Notes: generated by a model from the sequence alone, not told the origin. DNA of 27,225 nt from JBBKWG01 sp037968835 (GCA_037968835.1 JBBKWG010000267.1:1-27225), one strand, 5' to 3'. Shown: positions 6,990 through 15,798, counted from the stretch's first letter. Made by a program: numbers and translations.

Positions 6990-9382
6990 TGTGTCGACCG
7001 CTATTGGTGGCACTCCTCATTTCCATGGCGCTCGTCGTCCATGCCAGCGCAGAAACGGTGCGCGTTCGCACTGGCGATCACGCAGGATTCACGCGCATCG
7101 TACTAGAATTTTCGTCGCGCCCGACCTGGACCGCCGGTCGTACCCGTGAGGGGTATGCAATTAGGTTTGCGCCCGAATCCGGCGTCAACTTCGACCTCAA
7201 GTCCGCATTCACGCTGATTGATCGCGATCGTATATCGGACCTGCGTTCAGAGCCTGAGGGTGGTTCCCTTTCGATTGATCTGGCCTGCGATTGTGTCGCC
7301 GAGTTTTCCGACTACGGAACCAGCACAATCGTTATCGACATCTCGATCGGACCGCCGCTCGATAAGCACAGATTTGAACCCTACCTTGATCAGTCTGAAT
7401 CTCCCCAGCAAGGTTTCAGAGATGTAGAAGACAGCGGTTCGCCCAATTTGATGCTCACATCGAACTCTTTTGAGCCTCCGCTCCCGCCGGTTGCACTGAG
7501 TATCGACATGATGTCGAAGGCCGAGTTGAGCACTGATTGGCCTTTGATCCGACAGACAAAGGCACCGAAACGAATTGCGCATCCTCCAAGCCGCGAAAAC
7601 GAAACTGCGAACGGACACGAGCGAACGCAGATAGTGGCCGATTTTTTCCCGACTATGAGCCCCAAGCTCTCTTTGATCAACGAGTTTCAAGCCATTCAAA
7701 CCTCTCCAGTGGTGTCGCTCTTGGCCACCGAATTTTCACGCGCGGTGGCACAAGGTCTGATTTCTGCCGACCCTGTGGCCGACGCAGATTCCTCGCTTTC
7801 GGAAAATAATGTCGAGAAACTTCCATCTGTCTTTAATCAGCGGGCGAATCTTTCGGTTGTCACCAGCATGGATCGCGATTCCGTGCGCCAGCGCGAGACC
7901 CTGGCGCCTACGAATTCAGGCCGCACCTGCATACCCAATAGTGCCATCGACCTCGCAAGTTGGGGGGATCCAAAAGACAGAAGCGTACTCGGAACCTTGC
8001 GCCGCAAAGCCACTGCCGAGGACGGTTCGGTGACGCAATCTGGCCGCCTCGCACTTGCGCGATATTATATTGCTCTGGGCTTTGGATCGGAAGCCGAAGC
8101 GTTGGCCGAAGAACTCGAAGACGACGACTACAGGGCATTCCTGACTGCCATTGCCCACGTCATCGACCGAGGTGAAAGCAATTCGGAAGTATTAGCCGGC
8201 CAGTTGGGATGCGCTGGCGACATCGCGCTTTGGGGCGCACTCGCCCAGCCCTTTACTGCCGCTGATATGCCTAGCTCGAACCTCGCCATCCTCAAGGCAT
8301 TCTCTGCGCTTCCACTGCATCTGCGAAGCCATCTTGGTCCGTTGCTATCAGAACGACTGCGTTCTGCAGGTCAGGAAATCGACGCGCTTACCGCGCTGAA
8401 CGCTGTCACCCGAGGTGGCGGCAGTTCACCCATACACGATCTGACGGAGGCGCGATTGGGGCTATCGGGCACGACTGCGCCGTCCGCCCGACGGTCACTT
8501 GTATCGTTGTCGGAGGGAACAGATGTGACTGCTGCAGAAGCTCTGCTTGAGCTGCTGAGGGATGCAGAGCGACGCGCGGTTTCTCCCGAACCGGAATGGG
8601 TAGACGACGCCCCATCGTTGATCCGCGCCACTCGCGGAACGACAATCTCAGAAGATTTGCGCGTCGCCATGCTTATCGGTCAAATCGCACTCGGTCGTTT
8701 CGACGCGACCCGGATCGCGCTTGTTGAACCGGGACCCGGCGTGACAGAGGACATACGATCCGGCCTGGCACACGATGCACTAGTGGCCGCCACGATAGCT
8801 GCGGACGCTCCGACTTTTCTGCGCACTGAGATTGGGATGAGTCAGTTCGCCGGCAAAGGCCAATTTGATCCTGAAACACGGTTCGCGATCGCTGAGCGTC
8901 TCTGGAAAGTTGGTCTCTACGAACGGGCGCGAGTGTACCTTCCGGCTGTTCCGAATACTGACGGCGAGCGAATGATCGCGGCGCGGGTACTAGGCGCAAC
9001 CAATGAGACGGACTTGGCTTTGAGCATTCTCGCTGGATCAGACGAGCCGGATCTGCGGACCGAAGCCGCGGCCATGCTTGACCGTTCCGATCGCCCGAGC
9101 GAGGCCGTTGTCGCCTATGTTTCGGCGGAGCGCATTCCTGAGGCGACACGAAGTGCGTTTCGCAACGGAGATTGGGCGTGGGTTGTCGATAACGCAGAGG
9201 ACCGCATCTCGCTTGCCGCAGAGGCGTTGACGCAAGTCCGTAGACCCGTCGAATCCGCGAAAGCAGACGGCGAGCTCGTCAATACAAGATTGCTTGAGTC
9301 GACCAGTGAACGTCGATTGAGCGCCGTCGTGCTGTTGGAGACCGTGGGTATCGTTGTGGGACAGTCTGCCTTCACGGAATGA
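6989..9382 (+). CDS. Large exported protein of unknown function downstream of motA
   Basis: This 797-residue protein has a clear signal peptide (PLLVALLISMALVVHASA, cleavage near residue 21). The N-terminal part (about 25-120) has a beta-rich pattern, VRTGDHAGFTRIVLEFSS, resembling an AMIN domain; that is a weak resemblance. A long loosely ordered segment (about 125-310) follows, and then an alpha-helical repeat region (about 340-760) with TPR/Sel1-like helix pairs such as RLALARYYIALGFGSEAEAL and LYERARVYLPAVP. No catalytic motif or second membrane helix is obvious. The ATG lies in a TGATG overlap with the motA stop; a GTG at 6986 is an alternative. The position in the motor unit and the export signal suggest a periplasmic motor or ring accessory protein. 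Confidence 0.75.
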   Translation: MCRPLLVALLISMALVVHASAETVRVRTGDHAGFTRIVLEFSSRPTWTAGRTREGYAIRFAPESGVNFDLKSAFTLIDRDRISDLRSEPEGGSLSIDLACDCVAEFSDYGTSTIVIDISIGPPLDKHRFEPYLDQSESPQQGFRDVEDSGSPNLMLTSNSFEPPLPPVALSIDMMSKAELSTDWPLIRQTKAPKRIAHPPSRENETANGHERTQIVADFFPTMSPKLSLINEFQAIQTSPVVSLLATEFSRAVAQGLISADPVADADSSLSENNVEKLPSVFNQRANLSVVTSMDRDSVRQRETLAPTNSGRTCIPNSAIDLASWGDPKDRSVLGTLRRKATAEDGSVTQSGRLALARYYIALGFGSEAEALAEELEDDDYRAFLTAIAHVIDRGESNSEVLAGQLGCAGDIALWGALAQPFTAADMPSSNLAILKAFSALPLHLRSHLGPLLSERLRSAGQEIDALTALNAVTRGGGSSPIHDLTEARLGLSGTTAPSARRSLVSLSEGTDVTAAEALLELLRDAERRAVSPEPEWVDDAPSLIRATRGTTISEDLRVAMLIGQIALGRFDATRIALVEPGPGVTEDIRSGLAHDALVAATIAADAPTFLRTEIGMSQFAGKGQFDPETRFAIAERLWKVGLYERARVYLPAVPNTDGERMIAARVLGATNETDLALSILAGSDEPDLRTEAAAMLDRSDRPSEAVVAYVSAERIPEATRSAFRNGDWAWVVDNAEDRISLAAEALTQVRRPVESAKADGELVNTRLLESTSERRLSAVVLLETVGIVVGQSAFTE

Positions 9383-9430
9383 AAACGATTAACGGCTAAT
9401 CCATTAGGCGACGCAGAAACGTGTCGTGAA
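9383..9430 (+). promoter_or_regulatory. Short gap with TTAA-N11-TTAG element before the transglycosylase gene
   Basis: This is the largest gap inside the 4575-14563 unit apart from the one before motA. It carries TTAA-N11-TTAG at 9389-9407, with the same half-site spacing seen upstream of fliL, fliI and fliK. It may mark an internal promoter for the transglycosylase-flhA-fliR-flhB genes. This is inference. Confidence 0.3.
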
Positions 9431-10219
9431 ATGGTGAAAGAATTTCCCGTGTATCGAGCTATAGTAAGCTGCGCGCTTCGACGCGCAGCGCACATTGCGG
9501 CATTGTTGGCAGCGTTTGTCCTGTGCGGCGCGTCGATATCGCGCGCCGATCCGACCATCGCACAATTGTGCAGTACAGCCGCCGCCAGTGCGTCTCGCGC
9601 GACCGGCGTGCCTTTGGATGTTCTCACCGCAATCAGCTTGACGGAAACCGGCCGAAAGTTCGGTGGAAAACTACAGCCCTGGCCCTGGACCGTGAACATG
9701 GAAGGCGCAGGGAAGTGGTTTCAGTCGCGAACCCTGGCTCAGGAATTCGTCGACAAGAACTTCGCGCGTGGCGCCCGCAGCTTTGACGTTGGCTGCTTCC
9801 AGATCAACTATCGCTGGCACGGACAGGCCTTCCGAACATTGGAAGATATGTTCGATCCGGTCACAAATGCGACTTACGCCGCCCAGTTCCTTTCCGAACT
9901 CTACGGCGAACTAGGCGATTGGGGAAAAGCGGCGGGCGCCTATCATTCTAGAACACCCAAATTCGCCAGCCGGTATCGCGCGCGCTTTGAGCGGATCAGA
10001 CGTGGGGTTCGGGACAATCCCGATCCGGTGCTGGACGTTGCCCGCATGGAGATACCTGCAACCGCTGACCCCTCAGCCACACGAAAGAACCATTTTCCGC
10101 TTCTTCAAAACAATGGCGGAAGGCGTACCCGAGGGTCACTGGTCCAACTGTCCGATACGCCCGGAATCGGCCGCCTGATCCGAATCGCGGACGGCGCTCC
10201 GATCGGTGTCGTGGAATGA
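9431..10219 (+). CDS. Exported lytic transglycosylase (SLT domain) of the flagellar cluster
   Basis: This 262-residue protein has a long N-terminal signal region (about 1-39, ending ASISRA before DPT) and an SLT-type lysozyme-like domain. The catalytic Glu is probably Glu72 in SLTETGRKF, followed by the GCFQINYRWHG motif at 121-131 and the AYHSR motif near 170-174. It would cleave peptidoglycan glycan strands so that the rod can cross the wall. The FlgJ of this cluster has no muramidase domain, so this enzyme is the likely partner, as SltF is in Rhodobacter sphaeroides; whether it is the orthologue is not known. The C-terminal 60 residues have no recognised domain. The ATG lacks a strong RBS, and GTG 9449 is an alternative. 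It overlaps flhA by four bases. Confidence 0.85.
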   Translation: MVKEFPVYRAIVSCALRRAAHIAALLAAFVLCGASISRADPTIAQLCSTAAASASRATGVPLDVLTAISLTETGRKFGGKLQPWPWTVNMEGAGKWFQSRTLAQEFVDKNFARGARSFDVGCFQINYRWHGQAFRTLEDMFDPVTNATYAAQFLSELYGELGDWGKAAGAYHSRTPKFASRYRARFERIRRGVRDNPDPVLDVARMEIPATADPSATRKNHFPLLQNNGGRRTRGSLVQLSDTPGIGRLIRIADGAPIGVVE

Positions 10220-12288
10220 ATCTCATTCAGTCAATCTTTCGTCCGACCGTGCTTCTCGCACTGGCCCTGATGACCGTAATCGTGATGATGATCCTGCCGA
10301 TGCCGGCACTGGTCTTGGACATCGGTCTTGCCATGTCGTTCGCACTGGCAATTCTGATTTTCACCGTCACGCTTTTCATTGAGCGCCCGCTCGATTTCTC
10401 GTCGTTTCCGACGATCTTGCTTGCATCGCTCATGTTGCGCCTGTCGCTCAACGTGTCGTCGACGAAGCTGATCATCGGCGAAGGTCATACCGGAACATCC
10501 GCTGCCGGCGAAGTGATCGAAGGTTTTGCAAATTTTGTCATGGGCGGCAGCCTAGCCCTTGGTCTTGTCGTGTTCGGCGTCCTGCTGATCGTCAATTTCA
10601 TCGTAATAACAAAGGGCGCGGCCCGCATGGCAGAAGTCGGTGCGCGCTTTGCTCTCGACGGAATGCCAGGCAAGCAACTTGCAATCGACAGCGACATGTC
10701 GGCTGGCGCCATTGATCACACCGAAGCTAAGGCGCGACGCGAACGCGAACAGGCGGAAACCACGTTTTTCGGTTCGCTCGACGGAGCATCGAAGTTCGTG
10801 AAAGGCGACGCGATCGCAGGTCTCCTCATCACGCTGCTCAATCTCGTGATGGGTCTGATCATCGGGGTCACACTCCACGACATGGAAATCGGTCGAGCGT
10901 TTGAAACCTATGCTATCCTCACCGTCGGCGACGGACTTGTAACTCAAATCCCCGCTGTCATCATCTCGATTGCGTCTGCATTGCTCCTTGCTCGTGGAGG
11001 CGCGACGGGAACGACAGATCTCGCGATGTTTTCGCAACTCGGCAAATATCCGGCCGCGGTTGGAACGGTAGCTTTCTTGATGGGATTGTTCGCACTTGTT
11101 CCGGGATTACCGTTTCTCCCGTTCATTCTGGGGGCGGCGGGACTGGGGACGGTCGCTGTGCGCATGTCCCGCCGAACCATAGCCGCTGAAACAACGCAAC
11201 CTGACCTCGCGCTGGCAGAACCGCCGAGGAAATCCATCGGTGACGTGCTCGACCTCGACGAAATCCATGTGGAGTTCGCTCCCGACCTAGTCCCGATGGT
11301 TCTTGATGCAGCAACCGGGCTTGACGCACGTATCGCGAACATGCGCACCTACGTCGCAACTGCCTATGGCGTGATCCTTCCCGATATCCGCCTGACCGAC
11401 GATGCGGGCCTGTCACAGGGCCAATATGTAATTCGCATTCAGGGCGTCGAACAAGCGCGTGACATTCTTCAGCCAAACCGCGTTCTTGCCCTTCTACCAG
11501 CGATTGATAACGACGTTCCGGCGGGCGATGATGTGAAGGAACCGGTCTATGGCGCGCCCGCGAGGTGGATGTCGCGAACACTGGCCGATCAGGCCGCGTT
11601 GTCGGGCGCGACCGTCGTAAACCCGGCCGAAGTCCTGGCGACTCATCTTTTGGAAGTCATCAAATCCAGCTTCCCGCGCCTTATCGGAACTAAGGCTTTG
11701 ATTCGACTTCTTGATGAACTCGGAACGCTTACCGATGCAGGTCGCGCCGAAGCCAACCGGCGTCTGTTCGATGACCTGATCCCCGACAAAGTTCCGATGG
11801 ACATGCTGCTTGCCGTGTTGAGGTTGTTGCTCGATGAAAGGGTCTCGATCAGGAATTTGCCGCTGATAATCGAGTCGATTGCCGAAGCGCGAGGAACTGG
11901 GGTCACGCCAGAAGCCATCTGTGAACACGTCAGGCAGCGAATGGCGTTTCAGATCGTCGCTGAAATCCGGTCGCCAGACGGTTCTGTCCCACTCATTCAG
12001 CTTGCGCCGGACTGGGAAGAGACATTTGCAAGCTATCAGTACGGCGATGATCGGCGGGGCGATGTCGCGCTTCCGCCCGAGTTGTTTCACCGGCTGACAA
12101 ATGGCGTGGCGGAAAAGCTGGGGCAAGCCAATGAGGCTGGCCATTCTCCGGCTATCATCACATCCACAAGAAGAAGACGGTTTCTGCGCACGATCCTTGG
12201 GTCCAAGGGTATCTTGACACCGGTCCTTTCGTTCGAAGAACTGGGAACCGAACCGAGACCGGCATTGGTCGGTATCGTGCCCGTATGA
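10216..12288 (+). CDS. flhA: Flagellar export-gate protein FlhA
   Basis: This 690-residue protein forms the nonameric ring of the export gate that uses proton motive force and receives substrates. The N-terminal half has eight or so membrane helices; the FHIPEP signature region is seen at about 137-167 (RMAEVGARFALDGMPGKQLA). The C-terminal half (about 340-690) is the cytoplasmic chaperone- and substrate-docking domain, with DVLDLDEIHVEFAPDLVPMV at its start and RLLLDERVSIRNLPLI further on. Length is normal. The start overlaps the upstream gene by ATGA, and the stop overlaps the apparent fliR ATG by ATGA, so the genes look translationally coupled. Confidence 0.97.
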   Translation: MNLIQSIFRPTVLLALALMTVIVMMILPMPALVLDIGLAMSFALAILIFTVTLFIERPLDFSSFPTILLASLMLRLSLNVSSTKLIIGEGHTGTSAAGEVIEGFANFVMGGSLALGLVVFGVLLIVNFIVITKGAARMAEVGARFALDGMPGKQLAIDSDMSAGAIDHTEAKARREREQAETTFFGSLDGASKFVKGDAIAGLLITLLNLVMGLIIGVTLHDMEIGRAFETYAILTVGDGLVTQIPAVIISIASALLLARGGATGTTDLAMFSQLGKYPAAVGTVAFLMGLFALVPGLPFLPFILGAAGLGTVAVRMSRRTIAAETTQPDLALAEPPRKSIGDVLDLDEIHVEFAPDLVPMVLDAATGLDARIANMRTYVATAYGVILPDIRLTDDAGLSQGQYVIRIQGVEQARDILQPNRVLALLPAIDNDVPAGDDVKEPVYGAPARWMSRTLADQAALSGATVVNPAEVLATHLLEVIKSSFPRLIGTKALIRLLDELGTLTDAGRAEANRRLFDDLIPDKVPMDMLLAVLRLLLDERVSIRNLPLIIESIAEARGTGVTPEAICEHVRQRMAFQIVAEIRSPDGSVPLIQLAPDWEETFASYQYGDDRRGDVALPPELFHRLTNGVAEKLGQANEAGHSPAIITSTRRRRFLRTILGSKGILTPVLSFEELGTEPRPALVGIVPV

Positions 12289-13059
12289 TCGCGGCGCTTA
12301 TCGAACTGGCCCGTGACTCGGAACAGAGTCTGACAGCAGGCTCTTGTCTTTCTGCGTATCGGTGGCGCCATGGCACTATTGCCTGCTTTCGGCGAGATGA
12401 TGATTCCGGTTCGGGTACGGTTGGCGGTCACTCTGGCGTTCACTGCGATTGTGGCGCCCGCCGCATTTCCCGTCATCCTAGCGGCACTTCTGGATGGCAC
12501 TACCTTCGCTGTGATTGCTTCGGCAGAAATACTGGTCGGATTGGTCCTGGGCCTTGCGCTTCGCTTCATGGTGATGGCGCTTCAGACGGCTGGCACGATC
12601 GCCGCGCAATCCACATCCCTGTCCCAACTATTAGGCGGAACGATCATCGACCCGCAGCCGGCCATTGGCTTTGTGTTTGTCCTCGCGGGACTCGCATTGG
12701 CAACGCTTCTGGGTCTGCACGTCAAAATAGCCGCGATGTTCATCATGTCCTACGATCTTGTCCAGCCGGGTGTGGGACTCCCTGCATCCGACCTGTCCCA
12801 ATGGGGCGTGGCCATCGCCGCCGGCGCATTCCGGCTTGCATTTCTTCTTGCGGCACCATTTGTTATCGCGTCGCTCGTCTATAACCTTGCTCTCGGCGTC
12901 ATCAATCGTGCGATGCCACAACTCATGGTCGCTTTCGTGGGCGCGCCCGCGATTACATTCGGCGCCCTGCTTTTGTTGGCATTGGCTGCTCCACTCATCC
13001 TGACTGTGTGGACACAGGCGCTCGACGTCCGACTTACCGATCCATTTGGACTGCCCTGA
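12285..13059 (+). CDS. fliR: Export-gate protein FliR, with an apparent +1 frameshift near codon 17
   Basis: FliR is the single-copy inner-membrane subunit that closes the FliP5-FliQ4-FliR1 gate. The intact frame from ATG 12370 (229 residues) starts MALLPAFGEMMIPVRVRLAV, which is internal in FliR; the first membrane helix is cut. The same frame continues upstream as QQALVFLRIGGA to a TGA at 12331-12333. The missing N-terminus lies in the frame of ATG 12285 (MIAALIELARDSEQSL), which starts in an ATGA overlap with flhA. Skipping one base at about 12333-12336 joins the two into a 257-residue FliR of normal length. This may be a natural mutation, a sequence error or a recoding site. Internal initiation at 12370 has only GGTGG as a possible RBS. 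Confidence 0.85.
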
Positions 13060-14150
13060 TGGCTGATGAAGACGACAGCTCGGAAAAGCCATTTGACGCG
13101 ACGCCGAAGAAACTTGACGACGCCAGAAAACGCGGCGAAGTGCCACTTTCCCAAGATGTGCTGACGGCGTCGGTTTACCTTGGTATTCTGGGAACCGGAT
13201 TTGCATTTGGGTTGAGTTCGATCAGCGGTGCTGGCTCGACCCTCATGCAACTACTCGCGACGCCGGATGCTTTGTCAGAACAAGTGTTCTCCGGGGGTGG
13301 CACGGTCTTTCTTGGAAGTCTGATGGCGGCATTCTTGTCGGACGCTGTCGTCTGGTTTGCCATACCGTTTTGCTTCGCATTACTCGCGGCGATTGCCCAG
13401 CAAGCTCTTGTTTTCGCTCCGACAAAACTTGCACCAAAACTCAGTCGGATCTCTCCTCTGTCGATTGCAAAGCAGAAGTTCGGGCGCGACGGGCTGTTCA
13501 ATTTCGCCAAGAGCTTCGTCAAGCTCTGCGTTTTCGGAATCGTGCTGGGTATGGTTCTTTTCTCCCACGCCAGCGACATCCTGATTGCGCCCGCTTTGCC
13601 GTTCAACGTGGCGCTTGGCACGCTGGTCCGTCTGTGCTTCGTGTTCCTTTCTGTGGCATTTGCCGTAACGCTGACGATTGGAACGCTCGACTATCTTTGG
13701 CAGCGTGCCGAGCATTCTCGAAAACACAGAATGTCGTTAAAGGAGATGCGCGACGAGTCCAAGGAATCCGAAGGCGATCCGCATACCAAGCAGGCCAGGC
13801 GACAGCGCGGCTACGAGATCGCCAACAATCGGATGCTTTCCGAAGTTCCGACGGCCGACGTGGTGATTGTGAACCCGACCCACTACGCAGTCGCGTTGAA
13901 ATGGAGCCGCAACCGTGGTGCGGCTCCAGTGTGCGTTGCCAAGGGACTTGATGAAGTCGCCAAGCAAATTCGACTCAAGGCGATCGAGGCCGGCGTCCCG
14001 ATCCAAAGCGATCCACCTACCGCCAGGGCACTTTATGCCACGGTCGATCTTGGGCGGGAGATCCCGCGCAACCACTATCGCGCGGTGGCCGCGGCGATTC
14101 GGTTTGCAGATGCATTGCGCGACAAGGCCAGAACGCGCCGGCGCAGATGA
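13059..14150 (+). CDS. flhB: Flagellar export substrate-specificity switch protein FlhB
   Basis: This 363-residue protein has four membrane helices in the N-terminal 215 residues and a cytoplasmic tail with the autocleavage site NPTH at 272-275 in VVIVNPTHYAVALKW. Cleavage between Asn and Pro lets FlhB switch from rod/hook to filament substrates together with FliK. The N-terminus has the typical EKPFDATPKKLDDARKRGEV. ATG 13059 overlaps the fliR stop in TGATG, which fixes the start; the frame is open upstream, but only inside fliR. Length is normal for the family. The stop overlaps the next gene by ATGA. Confidence 0.97.
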   Translation: MADEDDSSEKPFDATPKKLDDARKRGEVPLSQDVLTASVYLGILGTGFAFGLSSISGAGSTLMQLLATPDALSEQVFSGGGTVFLGSLMAAFLSDAVVWFAIPFCFALLAAIAQQALVFAPTKLAPKLSRISPLSIAKQKFGRDGLFNFAKSFVKLCVFGIVLGMVLFSHASDILIAPALPFNVALGTLVRLCFVFLSVAFAVTLTIGTLDYLWQRAEHSRKHRMSLKEMRDESKESEGDPHTKQARRQRGYEIANNRMLSEVPTADVVIVNPTHYAVALKWSRNRGAAPVCVAKGLDEVAKQIRLKAIEAGVPIQSDPPTARALYATVDLGREIPRNHYRAVAAAIRFADALRDKARTRRRR

Positions 14151-14563
14151 AACGCAACGACGATTCCACACTGAAACCGCTGAAGGCCCTGACCAGCATC
14201 CGTTCACGCCAGGCGCAGGTTGAACTGCTTCTGGCAACGCAAGAAATCATCAAGCTCTCCGGCCGGATCGACAGGCTGGGCTCGCAAATTTTGCCCGCTG
14301 AAGATGCGATTTCAAATATCGTGGCCGATCGCTGGAACCAATGGAGGAGGAATGAACGTGCGCGACTGAACGAAGTGCTTGCGATCTTGCGCGCGACCCA
14401 AGAAAGCCTTTCGAGAACAGCCGGATACGAAGCTGCACGAAAAAGCGCTGTTTCAGCTCTACTGAAGAGGGAACAAGCGGCGGCACGAAAAATCAAATCG
14501 ACGAGAATACAGAACGATCTGACGCTGAGGCTGGCGTTAGATTCGTCGAACTCTCGGGAGTGA
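14147..14563 (+). CDS. Small basic helical protein after flhB, possibly FliJ-like
   Basis: This 138-residue protein starts in an ATGA overlap with flhB, so it is probably translated with it. It is almost all helical and charged, with heptad-like stretches (about 20-50 and 60-125) rich in Ala, Arg, Lys and Glu, and it has no membrane helix or signal peptide. FliJ, the coiled-coil stalk of the FliI ATPase, has this size and composition and is otherwise missing from the window, so a FliJ-like role is plausible. Sequence similarity is too weak to be sure; it could also be a chaperone or an operon-specific protein. It ends eight bases before the end of a convergent fliL-family gene. Confidence 0.65.
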   Translation: MKRNDDSTLKPLKALTSIRSRQAQVELLLATQEIIKLSGRIDRLGSQILPAEDAISNIVADRWNQWRRNERARLNEVLAILRATQESLSRTAGYEAARKSAVSALLKREQAAARKIKSTRIQNDLTLRLALDSSNSRE

Positions 14564-14571
14564 AGCTTTCG

Positions 14572-15063
14572 CTACATTTCCTGCCGCACGATGTCGGTAA
14601 TAAGGATGTCGGTAATATCCGGCCCGATCACGGCTTGCGCGGATTCCAATAGCGCGACGCGCAGAAGTGAAAGCCGACCGCTTTCCGTGAATTGGCCGTC
14701 GAACCCGCCGATATGGGCGTGGTCGAACAAGACCCTCAGAAATGAATCGCGAAGTTTCGGCTCGCGCTCGTGAATGGTGTCCGAACTGCCGGGTTCCGTC
14801 TCTAACGAAAGCGAAAGGACGACCAGAGACCGTATTATTTCGTCGCGCACAACCGGCACCACGAATTGATTTTTCATCCTTATATATTCACGCGACGCCT
14901 CGTTCTCATCGCCCTCATCCTTCGTGTCGTGTCCCGTTTCCGCTGTCTCGGCACAGGGATCTTCGGCGCACTCGGCCTTTTCTTTCGCTGGTGCCAGAAA
15001 CAGTCCTGCCCCGGTACCCACGGCGGTGCCAACGATTACAAGGATGATGGGAACGAGCTTCAT
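14572..15063 (-). CDS. FliL-family membrane protein (second copy)
   Basis: This 163-residue protein has one N-terminal membrane helix (about 4-26, LVPIILVIVGTAVGTGAGLF), an acidic Cys-containing spacer (about 30-58), and a periplasmic domain with YIRMKNQFVVPVV, SLVVLSLSLETEPGS and the helical DITDILITDIVRQEM end. That fold and order match the FliL family, though it is distant from the copy at 4575-5048. It is the last gene of the leftward flgB-flgH unit and lies 15 bases after flgH. Known FliL proteins act around the stator; a second copy beside the L-ring gene suggests a different ring or stator position. The role is inference. Confidence 0.8.
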   Translation of the reverse strand: MKLVPIILVIVGTAVGTGAGLFLAPAKEKAECAEDPCAETAETGHDTKDEGDENEASREYIRMKNQFVVPVVRDEIIRSLVVLSLSLETEPGSSDTIHEREPKLRDSFLRVLFDHAHIGGFDGQFTESGRLSLLRVALLESAQAVIGPDITDILITDIVRQEM

Positions 15064-15078
15064 GTTTGGCTTTCCCGA

Positions 15079-15798
15079 TCAGAACGGCAGCAGGATGTCG
15101 GCGACCTGCTGACCAATTCGCGGTTGTTGAACATCGGTTATCTGGCCGCGTCCACCATACGAAATGCGCGCCGACGCGATCTTGTCGTAAGTAATCTCAT
15201 TGCGCCGCGATACGTCCTCGGGGCGTACATATCCGGTCACCAGCAGTTCGCGAATTTCGAAGTTGACCCGCACTTCCTGGCTGCCTTGAATGCGCAGCAC
15301 TCCGTTTTCGAGCACTTCGACAATCGTTGCTGCAACCCGAAGTTCAAGTGTCTCGTTGCGGCGCACCGTTCCATTTCCCGAGCTGCGCGAGGAGGAATCG
15401 AGTTCAGCCGCATTCGCCATCGTCGCGTCACCCGGCAGTACCCTGTCGATCACCTGAGGAATTCCAACCAGCGATGGAACGCTCAGCGCTTCGGAACCGC
15501 TCCGCGAACGCGACGTTGCATTCGAAATCTCAGCCCGTTCGTCGATCTCGATGACGACGGTCAGGATGTCCCCCTGCCGTTCTGCGCGGCGATCCCCAAG
15601 CAGCGAGCCGCGACCACCGCTCCAGAGCGACGCGCGATACATCCCAACCGGCCGAGTCTGGTCGTCGGCGAAATTCGTGACCTGCATAGCTTGCGCCTCG
15701 ACCGAGTTGTCGATCGGCGTGAAGGTCGGCGCACGACCGACATCTTCCAGCCGCCCGCAGGACAAGAGGACGAAAGCCAAGACGATATAATTGCGCAT
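15079..15798 (-). CDS. flgH: Flagellar L-ring lipoprotein FlgH
   Basis: This 239-residue outer-membrane lipoprotein forms the L ring. It has a lipoprotein signal ending in the lipobox LLSC with the lipidated Cys at residue 14, the family segments SLWSGGRGSLLGDRRAERQGD and ILTVVIEIDERAEISNATSR, and the C-terminal YVRPEDVSRRNEI followed by ASARISYGGRGQ, all diagnostic for FlgH. ATG 15798 follows a TTG at 15801; GGAGG lies eight bases before the TTG and eleven before the ATG, so either may be used. It lies 28 bases after flgA, which encodes the P-ring chaperone. Confidence 0.95.
   Translation of the reverse strand: MRNYIVLAFVLLSCGRLEDVGRAPTFTPIDNSVEAQAMQVTNFADDQTRPVGMYRASLWSGGRGSLLGDRRAERQGDILTVVIEIDERAEISNATSRSRSGSEALSVPSLVGIPQVIDRVLPGDATMANAAELDSSSRSSGNGTVRRNETLELRVAATIVEVLENGVLRIQGSQEVRVNFEIRELLVTGYVRPEDVSRRNEITYDKIASARISYGGRGQITDVQQPRIGQQVADILLPF

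Noticed and set aside
12285..12884. 199-codon frame starting at ATG 12285 read without a frameshift
   Set aside because: Only the first 16-18 codons resemble FliR. After that the frame gives Cys/His/Arg-rich sequence while the FliR family sequence continues in the other frame.
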